64,000 nucleotides of DNA, taken from positions 124,001 to 188,000 of the forward strand of contig NZ_FWFO01000003.1 in assembly GCF_900172225.1 (NCBI RefSeq), written 5' to 3'. Positions 28,125-36,607 of this stretch are shown one piece after another. How positions within the stretch are numbered: position 1 is the stretch's first letter; each line of letters opens with the position of its first letter. The notes beneath the pieces are model-generated. The model saw nothing but the letters and a program-made list of their open reading frames with translations, was not told the origin of the DNA and did not search any database. The translations under genes were made by a program, and so were the position numbers. Origin of the DNA: Falsiruegeria litorea R37 (lineage in GTDB: Bacteria; Pseudomonadota; Alphaproteobacteria; Rhodobacterales; Rhodobacteraceae).

Positions 28125-28412
28125 ATGAAACAGATCATGCAAATCGCGGCACTGGCCGCCCTGATTGCCGCCTCTTCTGGCCATGCTGCGGCTGAATGTT
28201 ATGCCGACTACAAGGCGAAGCAGGACAGTCCCCTGCGGCTGCACTATGGCGTGATGCAGGTCAGTGCCTGCTCTCCTGGTCAGGCCAACGCCGAGGTCTC
28301 TGCGCGGCTGCAGGCTGCAGGCTGGACCCTGCTCAATGTGATTTCGGTTTTTGGCCCCGAGGGCCTGCAGGAAAGGAAGGCGGATGCCGGACCCTACTAT
28401 CTCCGTTTCTGA
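28125..28412 (+). CDS. Small secreted two-cysteine protein
   Basis: 95 residues starting MKQIMQIAALAALIAASSGHAAAECY, with signal peptidase cleavage expected after AHAAA-like residues near 23. The mature part of about 72 residues has two Cys (25 and 49) that could form one disulfide and ends in YYLRF. I do not recognise a family. ATG 28125 is chosen for AGGATGAGGA upstream; ATG 28116 is possible. Its 3' end overlaps the next gene by 29 bp, so the two products are likely made together, suggesting a secreted protein paired with a membrane sensor (inference). Confidence 0.75.
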   Translation: MKQIMQIAALAALIAASSGHAAAECYADYKAKQDSPLRLHYGVMQVSACSPGQANAEVSARLQAAGWTLLNVISVFGPEGLQERKADAGPYYLRF

Positions 28413-29085
28413 GACACGCCGGTCCGGGACGCGACTTGTCGGGCTTGGGATCGCGGCGATCGTGGTCATCCTGGCAACAGCGGCGGTGTTCTTGTTTCTA
28501 ACTCTGCCGGATGCCAATGCATTCAACGCGCGTGTCGAGCAGGTGTTCATCGATAATGACCTCACGACCCAAGCCGAGATCAAACTGCTCGAAATCCTGG
28601 CGCAATCCGGCACCGCCTTTGCCGATACGCTGACCAGCTATCGCATGGTGATCTTTGTCCTGCTGGTCTTTGCCAGCGCCATGCTGATCGCCGCATTGGC
28701 GTTTCTGGTGATGCTGGTCACCATGAACCGACGCATGGCGCAGATTGAACGCTCGGGCATTCAAGTGACGTCTTTGCTGATCAGCCGCGAAGAGAACACG
28801 GTCTACCTCAACAACATGGACTTCAAACTGACGCCTGCGGCGATTGAAACCCTGTCAGTGCTGGCCGAGGCGCGGATGGACGACGACGTGCTTTCAGGGG
28901 CCCAGATCGAGGCCATGATCTCGGGCAAGCATGCCTCGGACTGTGAAGAGGCCGCTGGGGCTACGCGGATCAAACGACTGCGCGATACGCTTGGCAACCA
29001 GATGGTGAGCGAACTTTTGGTCAGGAACATCGCCCGCCGCGGCTATATGCTGGCCATCGAAAAGGACGTGATCCAGATGGTTTGA
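28384..29085 (+). CDS. Membrane-tethered winged-helix regulator candidate
   Basis: 233 residues from ATG 28384 with AGGAAAGGAAGG upstream. Two hydrophobic helices (about 18-41 and 88-113) flank a polar loop of about 46 residues that should face the periplasm. The C-terminal part (about 131-226) resembles an OmpR/ToxR-type winged helix: a FKLTPAAIETLSVLAEAR helix, then RIKRLRDTLG as the recognition-helix region and LVRNIARRGYML as the wing with its Gly-Tyr. Both ends should be cytoplasmic, so a DNA-binding domain is held at the membrane. No receiver or kinase gene is nearby. Function is inferred from domain resemblance. Confidence 0.7.
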   Translation: MPDPTISVSETRRSGTRLVGLGIAAIVVILATAAVFLFLTLPDANAFNARVEQVFIDNDLTTQAEIKLLEILAQSGTAFADTLTSYRMVIFVLLVFASAMLIAALAFLVMLVTMNRRMAQIERSGIQVTSLLISREENTVYLNNMDFKLTPAAIETLSVLAEARMDDDVLSGAQIEAMISGKHASDCEEAAGATRIKRLRDTLGNQMVSELLVRNIARRGYMLAIEKDVIQMV

Positions 29086-29115
29086 TTGCAAACATCCTTG
29101 CCCCACACGCCAACC

Positions 29116-29187
29116 GCCGAGCGCAGCGAGGCCCGGCCCAACGGGAGGAGGTTTTTCTGCCAAGAAAAATTGACGACGGGCGGGAGC
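29116..29187 (+). repeat. Intergenic double-hairpin repeat, copy D
   Basis: A weakened hairpin 1 (GCCGAGC-GCA-GCGAGGC, five of seven pairs) precedes CCCGGCCCAACGGGAGGAGG, then an AT-rich hairpin 2 TTTTTCT-GCCA-AGAAAAA (29153-29170), then TTGACGACGGGCGGGAGCACCCCCGT. The helix sequence is unlike other copies while pairing is kept. It lies in the convergent gap after the winged-helix gene. Confidence 0.85.
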
Positions 29188-29219
29188 ACCCCCGTCTCAC
29201 GGATCAAGACCTGTCAACT

Positions 29220-29486
29220 CTAGTGATTTGGCGACGTGCGCTGTTGCTCCTGGTTGGTGGGACGCACCGACTGGTTCGGTGTAACACAGGCGCATCGAGC
29301 CATGTTGTCATAGATCAGCTCGTCGTGAATCGGCGGGCATTGTTTGGCGCCAGGCGGCTGGATCGGAGTGCCCTTGAACGCACAAGCCGCCACGCAGATG
29401 CATTCGTCCCGCGTCAGGGGTTTTTGTGTCTGCCCCCAGGCAGGCAACGCACAACACACCAAAGCCACCCATAGTATACGCGCCAT
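29220..29486 (-). CDS. Small secreted six-cysteine protein
   Basis: 88 residues beginning MARILWVALVCCALPAWGQ, a signal peptide with cleavage near residue 18. The mature chain has six Cys (DECICVAACAF, KQCPP and RCACV), enough for three disulfides, and a polar tail. I do not recognise the family. It converges with the winged-helix gene across repeat copy D. It may belong with the other secreted proteins here, but nothing in the sequence proves that. Confidence 0.65.
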   Translation of the reverse strand: MARILWVALVCCALPAWGQTQKPLTRDECICVAACAFKGTPIQPPGAKQCPPIHDELIYDNMARCACVTPNQSVRPTNQEQQRTSPNH

Positions 29487-29528
29487 CTCACCCTCCTATC
29501 GCATCTGCAGAATGCCACCATCATCATC

Positions 29529-29569
29529 ACATTCCAATTGGTTGAATTTGTACCGACCTCTTGGAATGT
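29529..29569. promoter_or_regulatory. Inverted repeat upstream of the second cyclase
   Basis: ACATTCCAA (29529-29537) and TTGGAATGT (29561-29569) form perfect 9-bp arms 32 bp apart, in the 143-bp gap between the six-Cys protein and the cyclase gene. A factor-binding site or mRNA hairpin is possible. Confidence 0.4.
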
Positions 29570-29629
29570 CTCGGCTTGCCCCCCATCCTAATAGGCATCT
29601 GCGCATGAAAGACGGAGGCTCTGGCTAAC

Positions 29630-31171
29630 ATGAACGTCCACACGTCCCCGCAGGTTCAGGGGTATTCCATCGACATCGAACCGCTGACAGGCCGGGTCGA
29701 AGTGTTCCGCAATGGCACCAAGCTCGCATCAAGCGAGCGGGCCAAGGTCATGTATGAAACCCGCCTGCCCCCCACGATCTATTTCCCCAAAGATGACGTC
29801 CGCGTCGATCTGAGCGAGGCGACAGAGCTGCAGACCTTTTGCCCGTTCAAGGGCACCGCCACCTACCGCGACATCCAACTCGACAGTGAGCGGCTAACCA
29901 ACTCGGTTTGGGCCTACGAAAACGCCCTGCCCGAAAGCGAAGGGATTGCGGAACATATCGGGTTTGCGCAACAAAGCTATACCCACATCGATCTGGGCGA
30001 AAACACACTGCGTTCGACCAGCGATGGCAACATCAGCGGGCCCCTGATTGACTGGCTGCTGCGGGGCGCCTGGACGCTGAACACACCCGAAGATTTCACC
30101 CGCGCACTGGCTGAAAAAATGACAGAACACGGTGTGGCCGTTTCACGCCTGGGTGTTCTGGTCTGGTCGCTACATCCGTTAATCGCAGGCAAACACTACA
30201 TCTGGGAGAAAGGCGCACCCGAAATTTCGACCTTTGCCCCGACTTATGAAATTCACGACCACCCTGCATACACAAACAGCCCGTTGCGCCACGTGTCGAA
30301 CGGATTGGGCGGTGTGCGCCAGCGGCTGGATGACGAACATCCCGAAAACAGCTTTCCAATCATGGAGGACCTGCGTGCAAAGGGCGCCACGGACTATGTC
30401 GCCATGCCGCTGCCATTCTCGGATGGGCGCACCAACGTTCTGACCCTGACCAGCGACCACCCGGATGGGTTCACAACAGCCAACCTTGGCTTGATTTTTG
30501 AATGCTCGGTTGTGATCGCACGCTTTTACGAAGTTTTCATGCAACGCGAAAACGCGCAGTCCCTGTTGGAAACCTATGTGGGCAAACGCTCTGGCGCGCG
30601 GGTTTTGGGTGGCGAAATCCGCCGGGGCGACGGGGATGAGATCGACGCCGCCATCATGTTCTGCGATTTGCGCGGATCAACTCGGCTCGAGGAACGCCTG
30701 GGCCGCGACCGTTATATCGAGCTTCTGAACGCGTTCTTCGAATCCACCTCGGACATCGTGCATGAAAACGGTGGCGAAGTGCTCAAATTCATCGGCGATG
30801 CGGTGCTGGCTGTGTTCCCTGCGGGCAATAACGAGATGATGGCAAAGAAAAATGCGCTCAACAGCGCTAATGAGATCGTGCATCGGATGCCCGAGATCGA
30901 CTGCCCTGACGAGAGCTGCGACTGTTCGATTGGGCTTTCGTTCGGGCGCGTCACCTATGGCAACATCGGGTCGAGGGAACGTTTGGATTTCACAGTGATC
31001 GGTCAAGCTGCAAATGTCGCTGCCCGTTTGGGGGACTACGGCAAAACCGTCGGCCACCGGATCGTGCTGAGCAAGGATATCCTAACCGCCTGCGGTGACT
31101 GCGAACCCTTGGGGGATGTGGCGCTGCACAATGTTTCGCAGCCTGTAGCCTGCTTCGCTGTCAGAGGCTGA
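29630..31171 (+). CDS. Soluble class III nucleotide cyclase
   Basis: 513 residues without obvious membrane helices. The first 300 residues are a putative sensor region of unclear fold. The cyclase domain follows at about 340-490: metal Asp in IMFCDLRGST and FIGDAVLAVF, and Lys in VLKFIGDA. LDFTVIGQAANVAARLGD keeps the transition-state Asn and Arg but has Gln where Asp/Thr normally helps select adenine, so base specificity is uncertain. It probably makes cAMP or a related nucleotide in the cytoplasm. This is the second class III cyclase within 6 kb and has a different sensor architecture. Confidence 0.88.
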   Translation: MNVHTSPQVQGYSIDIEPLTGRVEVFRNGTKLASSERAKVMYETRLPPTIYFPKDDVRVDLSEATELQTFCPFKGTATYRDIQLDSERLTNSVWAYENALPESEGIAEHIGFAQQSYTHIDLGENTLRSTSDGNISGPLIDWLLRGAWTLNTPEDFTRALAEKMTEHGVAVSRLGVLVWSLHPLIAGKHYIWEKGAPEISTFAPTYEIHDHPAYTNSPLRHVSNGLGGVRQRLDDEHPENSFPIMEDLRAKGATDYVAMPLPFSDGRTNVLTLTSDHPDGFTTANLGLIFECSVVIARFYEVFMQRENAQSLLETYVGKRSGARVLGGEIRRGDGDEIDAAIMFCDLRGSTRLEERLGRDRYIELLNAFFESTSDIVHENGGEVLKFIGDAVLAVFPAGNNEMMAKKNALNSANEIVHRMPEIDCPDESCDCSIGLSFGRVTYGNIGSRERLDFTVIGQAANVAARLGDYGKTVGHRIVLSKDILTACGDCEPLGDVALHNVSQPVACFAVRG

Positions 31172-31179
31172 AATAATAG

Positions 31180-31202
31180 GCCCGCCCCAGGAAGGGACGG
31201 GC
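31180..31202. terminator. Hairpin between cyclase and molybdenum hydroxylase
   Basis: GCCCGCCCC/GGGACGGGC pair in 8 of 9 positions with a 5-base loop. The convergent gap is only about 50 bp, so this may serve both strands; on the minus strand it is followed by CTATTATTT. Confidence 0.65.
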
Positions 31203-31223
31203 GCCGCAACTGTGAGATCGTCT

Positions 31224-33404
31224 TCAAACGAAATCGACGCCGTTGTTGATCATCGGCAAGGCTGTCACGCGTGGACCGTTAACCGCAATCGCGTTGGCCA
31301 GCGCCGGTGCAGACGGTGGTGTGCCGGGCTCCCCAACACCAGTCGGCGCCTCATTCGAGGCCACGATGTGGACGTCGATAGAGCCGATGTCCCCGATCCG
31401 CAGCGGTTCGTAATCGGGAAAGTTCGACTGATCGACAACACCTTCCGTCAGCGTGATTTCATCCCGCATGACATGGCCGATGCCGTAACCTATGCCGCCC
31501 TCCATCTGGGCCTTGATCACATCCGGGTTGACTGCGATGCCACAATCCACCGCACAGGTCACATTCTCGACCTTAACATAGCCGTCTTCATCCCGCGAAA
31601 TTTCGACCACTTCGGCCACGTATGAATTAAACGACTTGTGGACGGCAATGCCCTGATCGCGCCCCTCGGGTGGGGAACCCCAGTTGCCCTTTTCAGCAGC
31701 CAGTTTCAGAACGCCGGTCATCCGCTTCTGATCTGCTCCATCCCCGCTCAAATACGACAATCGGAACTCAACCGGGTCGCGACCCGCCGCCTTGGCCGCT
31801 GCATCCATCATGCTTTCGACCACATAAGCGGTATGTGTGTGCCCCACCGAACGCCACCACAGAACCGTGGTTGCCGGTGCCACATCCGTCAGGCCGATGT
31901 GTTGCTGCGGAATGAGATAGGGTGACTGTGTGACACCCTCAACCGATGAATGGTCCACTCCGTCTCGCACAGCCATCGCCTCGAACGGGGTACCCTTCAT
32001 GATGGATTGCGCAGCGATGCGGTGGTCCCAACCCAGAATTTCGCCGTCAGCGTTCAACCCAACTCGGACCCGGTGAGCCACCGCAGGACGGTAGAAACCG
32101 CCGGTGATGTCATCTTCGCGTGACCAGACAAGTTTCACCGGACGCGACCAGTCGGTCAGGACAAAAGCCAAAGCCGCTTCGACCTGATAATCGGCCACCG
32201 GAGTTGCGCGGCGGCCAAAAGAACCACCTGCAAACATCGTATTGATCTGCACCTTGTCCATCGGCAGGCCCAAAATCTGCGAGAGCGCGCCATGCGGAAC
32301 CGTCGGGAATTGACAACCATCGTGCATGATCACACCACCATCTGCCGTCGCCTCGATGGTGCAGGTCAAAGGTTCCATCGGGGCGTGCGCCAGCAGAGGG
32401 AAATAGAACGTCTCTTCCAGCACAGTTGCCGCACTATCCATCGACGATTGCGCTTTGGTCGCCGATGTTTCTGTCAGGACATAAGTTGGCTCAGCATTAA
32501 CAGCGGCAACCAACTGCTCTCGGATCTCATCCGAACTGCGCGTTTCGGCGTTCGTGTCATCCCAATCGACACTTAGCGCCTCGCGCGCCTGGAATGCCGC
32601 CCAAGTGTGCTCGGCATAAACCACGACGCCTGCTTTGTTGGGCAGAACGGCCGCGCGGATGTACCCCTTGATCCCCTTGGCACCTTCGTCATTGAACCCG
32701 GTAGCCAATGCGCCCTTGCGTGGGCTGCGCAGGATCACCGCGACCATCTGATTGTCCAGATGAAGGTCCATGGCATATCTCGCGGTGCCGTTGATCTTGG
32801 GTGGCGTATCCTTGCGCTGCACATTGGCGTTTCCGATCAAGCGGAATTCTGATGGGTCCTTGAGTGTCGGGTTTTCAGGAACCGCCACCTGCGCCGCAGC
32901 CACCACAAACTGCGCCAAAGGTGCTTTCTTTGTGCCATCTGTCACCTGCCCATCCACGATGTCCAAGGAGCTTGCTTTGACGCCCCATTCCGTCGCGGCG
33001 GCACGGATCAGCATCTCACGTGCCGCGGCGCCGGCTTGACGATACTGCATGTAAGAATTCGCCATGGCCGTCGAACCGCCGGTACCCTGCACCGGACCAA
33101 AGAGAAGGTTGTTGTAGGCGCCCGGATCGGACGGTGCGAATTCGTAAGCGATGTCTTCCATCGAAATGCCAAGTTCTTCGGCGATCAAAGTGGTGAGGCC
33201 GGTTGCAGGCCCCTGCCCCTTTTCAAAGTGTTTGACGATGGCAGTTACAGTTCCGTCCGCATCAATTTTGACGAACGGGTTCAGCATGGCACTCTGCGAC
33301 GATCCAGCTGCCAGCGCACCATCGGGTCGCATGCCAACAAACAGAACGGTCGAAGCTGCAGCGGCCCCTTTGAGAAAACCACGACGAGATGTGTTCAGTG
33401 TCAT
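31224..33404 (-). CDS. Molybdenum hydroxylase large subunit (IorB-like)
   Basis: 726 residues from ATG 33404. A Tat signal (TSRRGFLKGAAAASTVLFVG) shows folded export to the periplasm. The xanthine-oxidase-family large subunit binds molybdopterin; the active-site Glu is in GVGEPGTPPSAPALANAIA near the C-terminus, and GGSFGRRATPVADYQVEAA is a cofactor-binding segment. The single-chain form with a separate 2Fe-2S subunit matches isoquinoline 1-oxidoreductase and related aldehyde or N-heterocycle oxidoreductases. The substrate is not readable. It forms an operon with the small subunit, and an AraC gene is upstream. Confidence 0.92.
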   Translation of the reverse strand: MTLNTSRRGFLKGAAAASTVLFVGMRPDGALAAGSSQSAMLNPFVKIDADGTVTAIVKHFEKGQGPATGLTTLIAEELGISMEDIAYEFAPSDPGAYNNLLFGPVQGTGGSTAMANSYMQYRQAGAAAREMLIRAAATEWGVKASSLDIVDGQVTDGTKKAPLAQFVVAAAQVAVPENPTLKDPSEFRLIGNANVQRKDTPPKINGTARYAMDLHLDNQMVAVILRSPRKGALATGFNDEGAKGIKGYIRAAVLPNKAGVVVYAEHTWAAFQAREALSVDWDDTNAETRSSDEIREQLVAAVNAEPTYVLTETSATKAQSSMDSAATVLEETFYFPLLAHAPMEPLTCTIEATADGGVIMHDGCQFPTVPHGALSQILGLPMDKVQINTMFAGGSFGRRATPVADYQVEAALAFVLTDWSRPVKLVWSREDDITGGFYRPAVAHRVRVGLNADGEILGWDHRIAAQSIMKGTPFEAMAVRDGVDHSSVEGVTQSPYLIPQQHIGLTDVAPATTVLWWRSVGHTHTAYVVESMMDAAAKAAGRDPVEFRLSYLSGDGADQKRMTGVLKLAAEKGNWGSPPEGRDQGIAVHKSFNSYVAEVVEISRDEDGYVKVENVTCAVDCGIAVNPDVIKAQMEGGIGYGIGHVMRDEITLTEGVVDQSNFPDYEPLRIGDIGSIDVHIVASNEAPTGVGEPGTPPSAPALANAIAVNGPRVTALPMINNGVDFV

Positions 33405-33406
33405 GA

Positions 33407-33871
33407 TCAGGCCTCCAGTTTTTCGGATGCAAGTACGATGGCAGCACGAATGCGCTGATACGTTGCACAGCGGCACGCGTTGCCATTCATGTAATCGTCG
33501 ATCTCTTCCAGCGTGGGTTTGCTGTTCTCGCTCAGCAGCCCAATCGCGGACATGATCTGCCCAGATTGGCAATACCCGCATTGCACAACGTCAAGCTCGG
33601 CCCAAGCCTCTTGCACGGCCGCGCCCACAGGGTTTTGATCCACGATTTCGATGGTGGTGATCTCGGCATCTTCCACATCTTCGATGTAGGTCTGACACGA
33701 GCGCACGGGCTCTCCATCCAGATGCACGGTGCAAGCGCCACAAGACGCAACGCCGCATCCGAATTTGGTTCCCGTCAGTTTCAATTCATCTCGGATCACC
33801 CAAAGTAACGGCGTTCCGGGTTCTGCTTCGACCTGATGTGTCTGGCCATTCAGCTTGAGGTTCAGGGTCAT
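33407..33871 (-). CDS. Molybdenum hydroxylase 2Fe-2S subunit (IorA-like)
   Basis: 154 residues from ATG 33871. It carries two 2Fe-2S clusters: a plant-ferredoxin-type site in FGCGVASCGACTVHLDG with a later Cys in RSCQTY, and an alpha-helical site in CGYCQSGQ with ACRCATYQRI. Electrons from the molybdenum site pass through it to an acceptor, probably a cytochrome. It has no signal peptide, so it is presumably exported bound to the Tat-targeted large subunit. It is 2 bp upstream of the large-subunit gene. Confidence 0.95.
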   Translation of the reverse strand: MTLNLKLNGQTHQVEAEPGTPLLWVIRDELKLTGTKFGCGVASCGACTVHLDGEPVRSCQTYIEDVEDAEITTIEIVDQNPVGAAVQEAWAELDVVQCGYCQSGQIMSAIGLLSENSKPTLEEIDDYMNGNACRCATYQRIRAAIVLASEKLEA

Positions 33872-33926
33872 TATCCAATTCTCTCCTGTCGGTGACGCCA
33901 AGCGGCAAGCCCCGGATGCAAACATA

Positions 33927-33942
33927 AAGTGAACGATCACTT
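33927..33942. promoter_or_regulatory. Palindrome upstream of the hydroxylase operon
   Basis: AAGTGA-ACGA-TCACTT, perfect 6-bp arms, 56-71 bp upstream of the small-subunit start, where -10/-35 boxes would be expected. Symmetry suits a dimeric repressor such as TetR or GntR; no such gene is adjacent. Confidence 0.5.
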
Positions 33943-34018
33943 AAGTCGCAATTGAGACCATGCAATGCCATAGCGTTAGAGTTTTGATCTAGTGCCGCTA
34001 CGTCGCCCAACCAAAACC

Positions 34019-34051
34019 AAATTGTGCCAAATGACTTTCAAATGGTGCCAA
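34019..34051. promoter_or_regulatory. Direct repeats, possible AraC-type site
   Basis: AATTGTGCCAA (34020-34030) and AATGGTGCCAA (34041-34051) match in 10 of 11 bases and are 21 bp apart, two helical turns, as expected for AraC-family regulators. The second lies within the araC 3' end. They are about 150-180 bp upstream of the hydroxylase genes. Confidence 0.4.
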
Positions 34052-35051
34052 CCTGTTCGATGAGCTGCCGCGAGCGCGCCTGCAATGGTGTAAGCCCAGT
34101 CCACCCCTTGAACGCCCTGTAGAACGAATTGGGGTCGCTAAATGCCAACAGATAAGAAATCTCATCAACGCTCAGGTCATCATCACGCAGATATTGCAAC
34201 GACAATTCGGTACGTATGTCGTCCAGGATGCCCTGAAAGCTCTGCCCCTCATGGGCCAGATAGCGATACAAACTGCGTTTCGACACATTCAGCTCGCGAC
34301 TGACCGCCATAGCGCTGGATTGTCCGCTTGGCAGCAAATCCATCAAAGCCACGCGAACCCGGGCGCTAAAAGACGCCTTGTTGTCCCGTACAGTCAGCTG
34401 CGCGCGCAATCCTTTTTCAAAGCTGGGCCAAAGTTCTTCATTTTCGGTAATCAGCGGATGCAAAGCATCTTCCAAGCTCAGATCAAAGGTCACATGTGGT
34501 GTCTGCTCGATGTGTATACCCACAAACGACTGCAGGCGGTTACGCTGCTCGGGCATCCCGGGGATGCCTGCGCGCAAAGGAATTACCGCTCGGGCTGTGT
34601 GAACGCGTGCAAGCTCAAGGAAATATGCCAGCTCAAACGTGGCAAAGCTCAGCGGAAACGGCACCTCGGGGTCCACTGGGACAATAGAAACTCGCAGGGC
34701 GTTGTCTATCCGCATCGTCTGGATTCGAACCGGCGCCACTAAAGGTTTGAAAACACCCAACCGCTGCAGACCGACTTCGGTGTTGGGGCTGCAGGAAAAT
34801 GCCAGGATCGCAGGATTGAACGGCCCTCGCGCCGAATCGCGCGCCATTTGCAGCACGTCTACATCGCCTGCCTGCGAAATGATGCTATCCCACATGTCGA
34901 ACAACTGCTTGGACGAAAATCCCTGCCCGTCACCGTCCAATAAATTCGCCGGAAGCCCCGCATGCTTCAGCGCAACATCTTGAGGCACATCTAGGTGCAA
35001 GCAAAGTTTCTGTGCGAAACGAGAAAACGGGTATCGGGCAGGTCTGGGCAT
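34038..35051 (-). CDS. AraC family transcriptional regulator
   Basis: 337 residues from ATG 35051; a TTG at 35066 is an alternative. The N-terminal domain of about 220 residues resembles the arabinose-binding-domain group (FDMWDSIISQAGDVDVLQMAR, ILAFSCSPN, HVTFDLSLEDALHP) found in OruR/ArgR-like regulators. The C-terminal pair of HTH motifs is at about 240-330: AVSRELNVSKRSLYRYLAHEG, then DEISYLLAFSDPNSFYRAFKGWTGLTPLQ. It precedes the molybdenum hydroxylase genes in the same direction and probably activates them in response to their substrate. Confidence 0.9.
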   Translation of the reverse strand: MPRPARYPFSRFAQKLCLHLDVPQDVALKHAGLPANLLDGDGQGFSSKQLFDMWDSIISQAGDVDVLQMARDSARGPFNPAILAFSCSPNTEVGLQRLGVFKPLVAPVRIQTMRIDNALRVSIVPVDPEVPFPLSFATFELAYFLELARVHTARAVIPLRAGIPGMPEQRNRLQSFVGIHIEQTPHVTFDLSLEDALHPLITENEELWPSFEKGLRAQLTVRDNKASFSARVRVALMDLLPSGQSSAMAVSRELNVSKRSLYRYLAHEGQSFQGILDDIRTELSLQYLRDDDLSVDEISYLLAFSDPNSFYRAFKGWTGLTPLQARSRQLIEQVGTI

Positions 35052-35410
35052 TCGGTTGCGATCCAAACTAAACAGTGCACAAAGTACATTGTATCTAAAT
35101 TCCCAATGTCCAGTGCCGGACGATCAACGAGGTGTTCCTGGCTCAATATGTTAGCCATTTGGCATTAAATGTTAGTAGGAATTGATGGAGAGAGTAACGA
35201 TCCAACCATGGTACGTTGTTCTACTGACAGCCATCAGCCAGTGCTCTTGAGCCGAGGGGGTTTTCTGTCGGCTTGATGCGAACCGGAAATCACGTTTCCG
35301 CATCTCCGCGAGCAAGGCGATTTAAAGCAAGCTCAGCTCATCGCCATGTATGCGAAAGAGCGAAGAGAGCGATCGTCAATTGAAGCACGACCTTACCAAC
35401 ATAAAGCGCG
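35052..35410. other. Gap between AraC gene and flagellar cluster
   Basis: 359 bp with no convincing gene. Short ORFs here show no motif. Two hairpins lie in it: AGCCGA/TCGGCT (35250-35273) and GATGC-(gaacc)-GGAAA/TTTCC-GCATC (35275-35304). Either could end transcription of the flagellar operon coming from the right. The AraC promoter must lie at the left end. Confidence 0.45.
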
Positions 35411-36202
35411 TTATGATTGTAGCAGCATCAAGGCGATAGACGATGAATCGCTTCCGCTGCTCAATTCGTTGATCTGGGCGCGAGCCAAATACCGATTTGT
35501 GAACTTCTCCAAAACGGCGGGATCCGTAAACTGCGACAACTCGGACGACCCTGTCACGGCCTGCAGCTTGTCCCGGAACACTTCCAGCTGCTTGTCCAAG
35601 TCAATTTGACCAAAGCTGCTGGGCAAACCCAAGGCAACCTCGAACATCTGACGAAGAGGCGGTTGCCCCATGACATTGAACCACTTGGCGTCGTCGCTCA
35701 TCGACTGACCTGACAAGTCCTGCAATTCCCGTTGCGCAAAAAGAGCGATGCGCATTGACCCATCTTGCTCTCCAACTGAGGCCTCGAAAGCCTCCAAGTT
35801 GTTGAGTCTGACAACCTCGGCCATGTTGGTTTGCAAGCCGGTTTTACGCAGCTCACCTGGTCCGAATCCGAACGCTTCGCTGAATTTCTGATAGCGCGCA
35901 TCTGCCAGGCGATTGGACAGGGCATCGTCGCTCTTTGTCCCATCCTGAAGGATTTTTTGGACGAAAAACTTGCTATCAATGTCGTCTTGCAAACCAAATG
36001 CACCCAGCGCGACCGAGAGCAAACGCCGGTTGTTCACAAGCTCCTCAGCAGATTTTATTTCGCCAATATTGTCTAAGAAGTACTGATGCTCTCGTGAGCG
36101 CATTTGTGATTTCGAGAAATTCTCCAACTGACTGTCGTACGTGCGTTGAAGAAACTTCCAACCGACAATACCGGATGTGGGCACAACAGGTGAGAAACTC
36201 AT
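35411..36202 (-). CDS. DUF1217 flagellar-associated protein
   Basis: 263 residues from ATG 36202, which overlaps the flbT stop by ATGA. It starts MSFSPVVPTSGIVGWKFLQRTYDSQLENFSKS and matches DUF1217, a domain found in flagellar clusters of alphaproteobacteria and sometimes in flagellar rod-type proteins. No signal peptide or membrane helix; highly helical. It is the last gene of the flagellin-flaF-flbT run. Function is not established, but its position implies a role in filament or hook assembly. Confidence 0.85.
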   Translation of the reverse strand: MSFSPVVPTSGIVGWKFLQRTYDSQLENFSKSQMRSREHQYFLDNIGEIKSAEELVNNRRLLSVALGAFGLQDDIDSKFFVQKILQDGTKSDDALSNRLADARYQKFSEAFGFGPGELRKTGLQTNMAEVVRLNNLEAFEASVGEQDGSMRIALFAQRELQDLSGQSMSDDAKWFNVMGQPPLRQMFEVALGLPSSFGQIDLDKQLEVFRDKLQAVTGSSELSQFTDPAVLEKFTNRYLARAQINELSSGSDSSSIALMLLQS

Positions 36203-36603
36203 GGCGAATGCGCGGCAAGCAGCCGTTCTTCGCGGGGTAAGAGACTCCTGAGCGCTTTCAGGCAACGATAATGATGGTCCTTGACCAATGCATCTGTTGC
36301 TTCAGCCAAAGAGGCCCGGCTGTCGGGATCCGTGAACACCTGGCTGAGTTCTTCGATCCGCCGCAGCAACGGCATACGAGCTTCAGTGGGATCGCTATCA
36401 CCGGACAAGACCAGTTGGGCCGCATAGCACACACGTCGAACCGGCGTGGTTGCATCTTCGGGGTGGATGGCATCCCTCAGACGCAGGATGTTTGCATCCG
36501 GCGTGACAATCGACAACCGACCCCGGCGGTCGCCATTTTCGATGACGGCACCGTTGATCAAAAGCCGCTCTTTCGGTGCCAATTTCAGAACCAAACCACT
36601 CAT
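36199..36603 (-). CDS. flbT: Flagellin regulator FlbT
   Basis: 134 residues, the normal length. FlbT in Caulobacter binds the 5' leader of flagellin mRNA and promotes its decay when hook assembly is incomplete. The start LVLKLAPKERLLINGAVIENGDRRGRLSIVTPDANILR is characteristic of the family. It sits between flaF and DUF1217 with tight spacing. Here its likely target is the flagellin mRNA made from the gene at 37048, which has a hairpin-rich leader. Confidence 0.93.
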   Translation of the reverse strand: MSGLVLKLAPKERLLINGAVIENGDRRGRLSIVTPDANILRLRDAIHPEDATTPVRRVCYAAQLVLSGDSDPTEARMPLLRRIEELSQVFTDPDSRASLAEATDALVKDHHYRCLKALRSLLPREERLLAAHSP

Positions 36604-36607
36604 ATCG

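Noticed and set aside
35346-35609. Plus-strand ORF running into the DUF1217 gene
   Set aside because: Mostly antisense to DUF1217 and without motifs; the gap itself looked vaguely like old insertion-sequence debris but no transposase motif or terminal repeat could be found.
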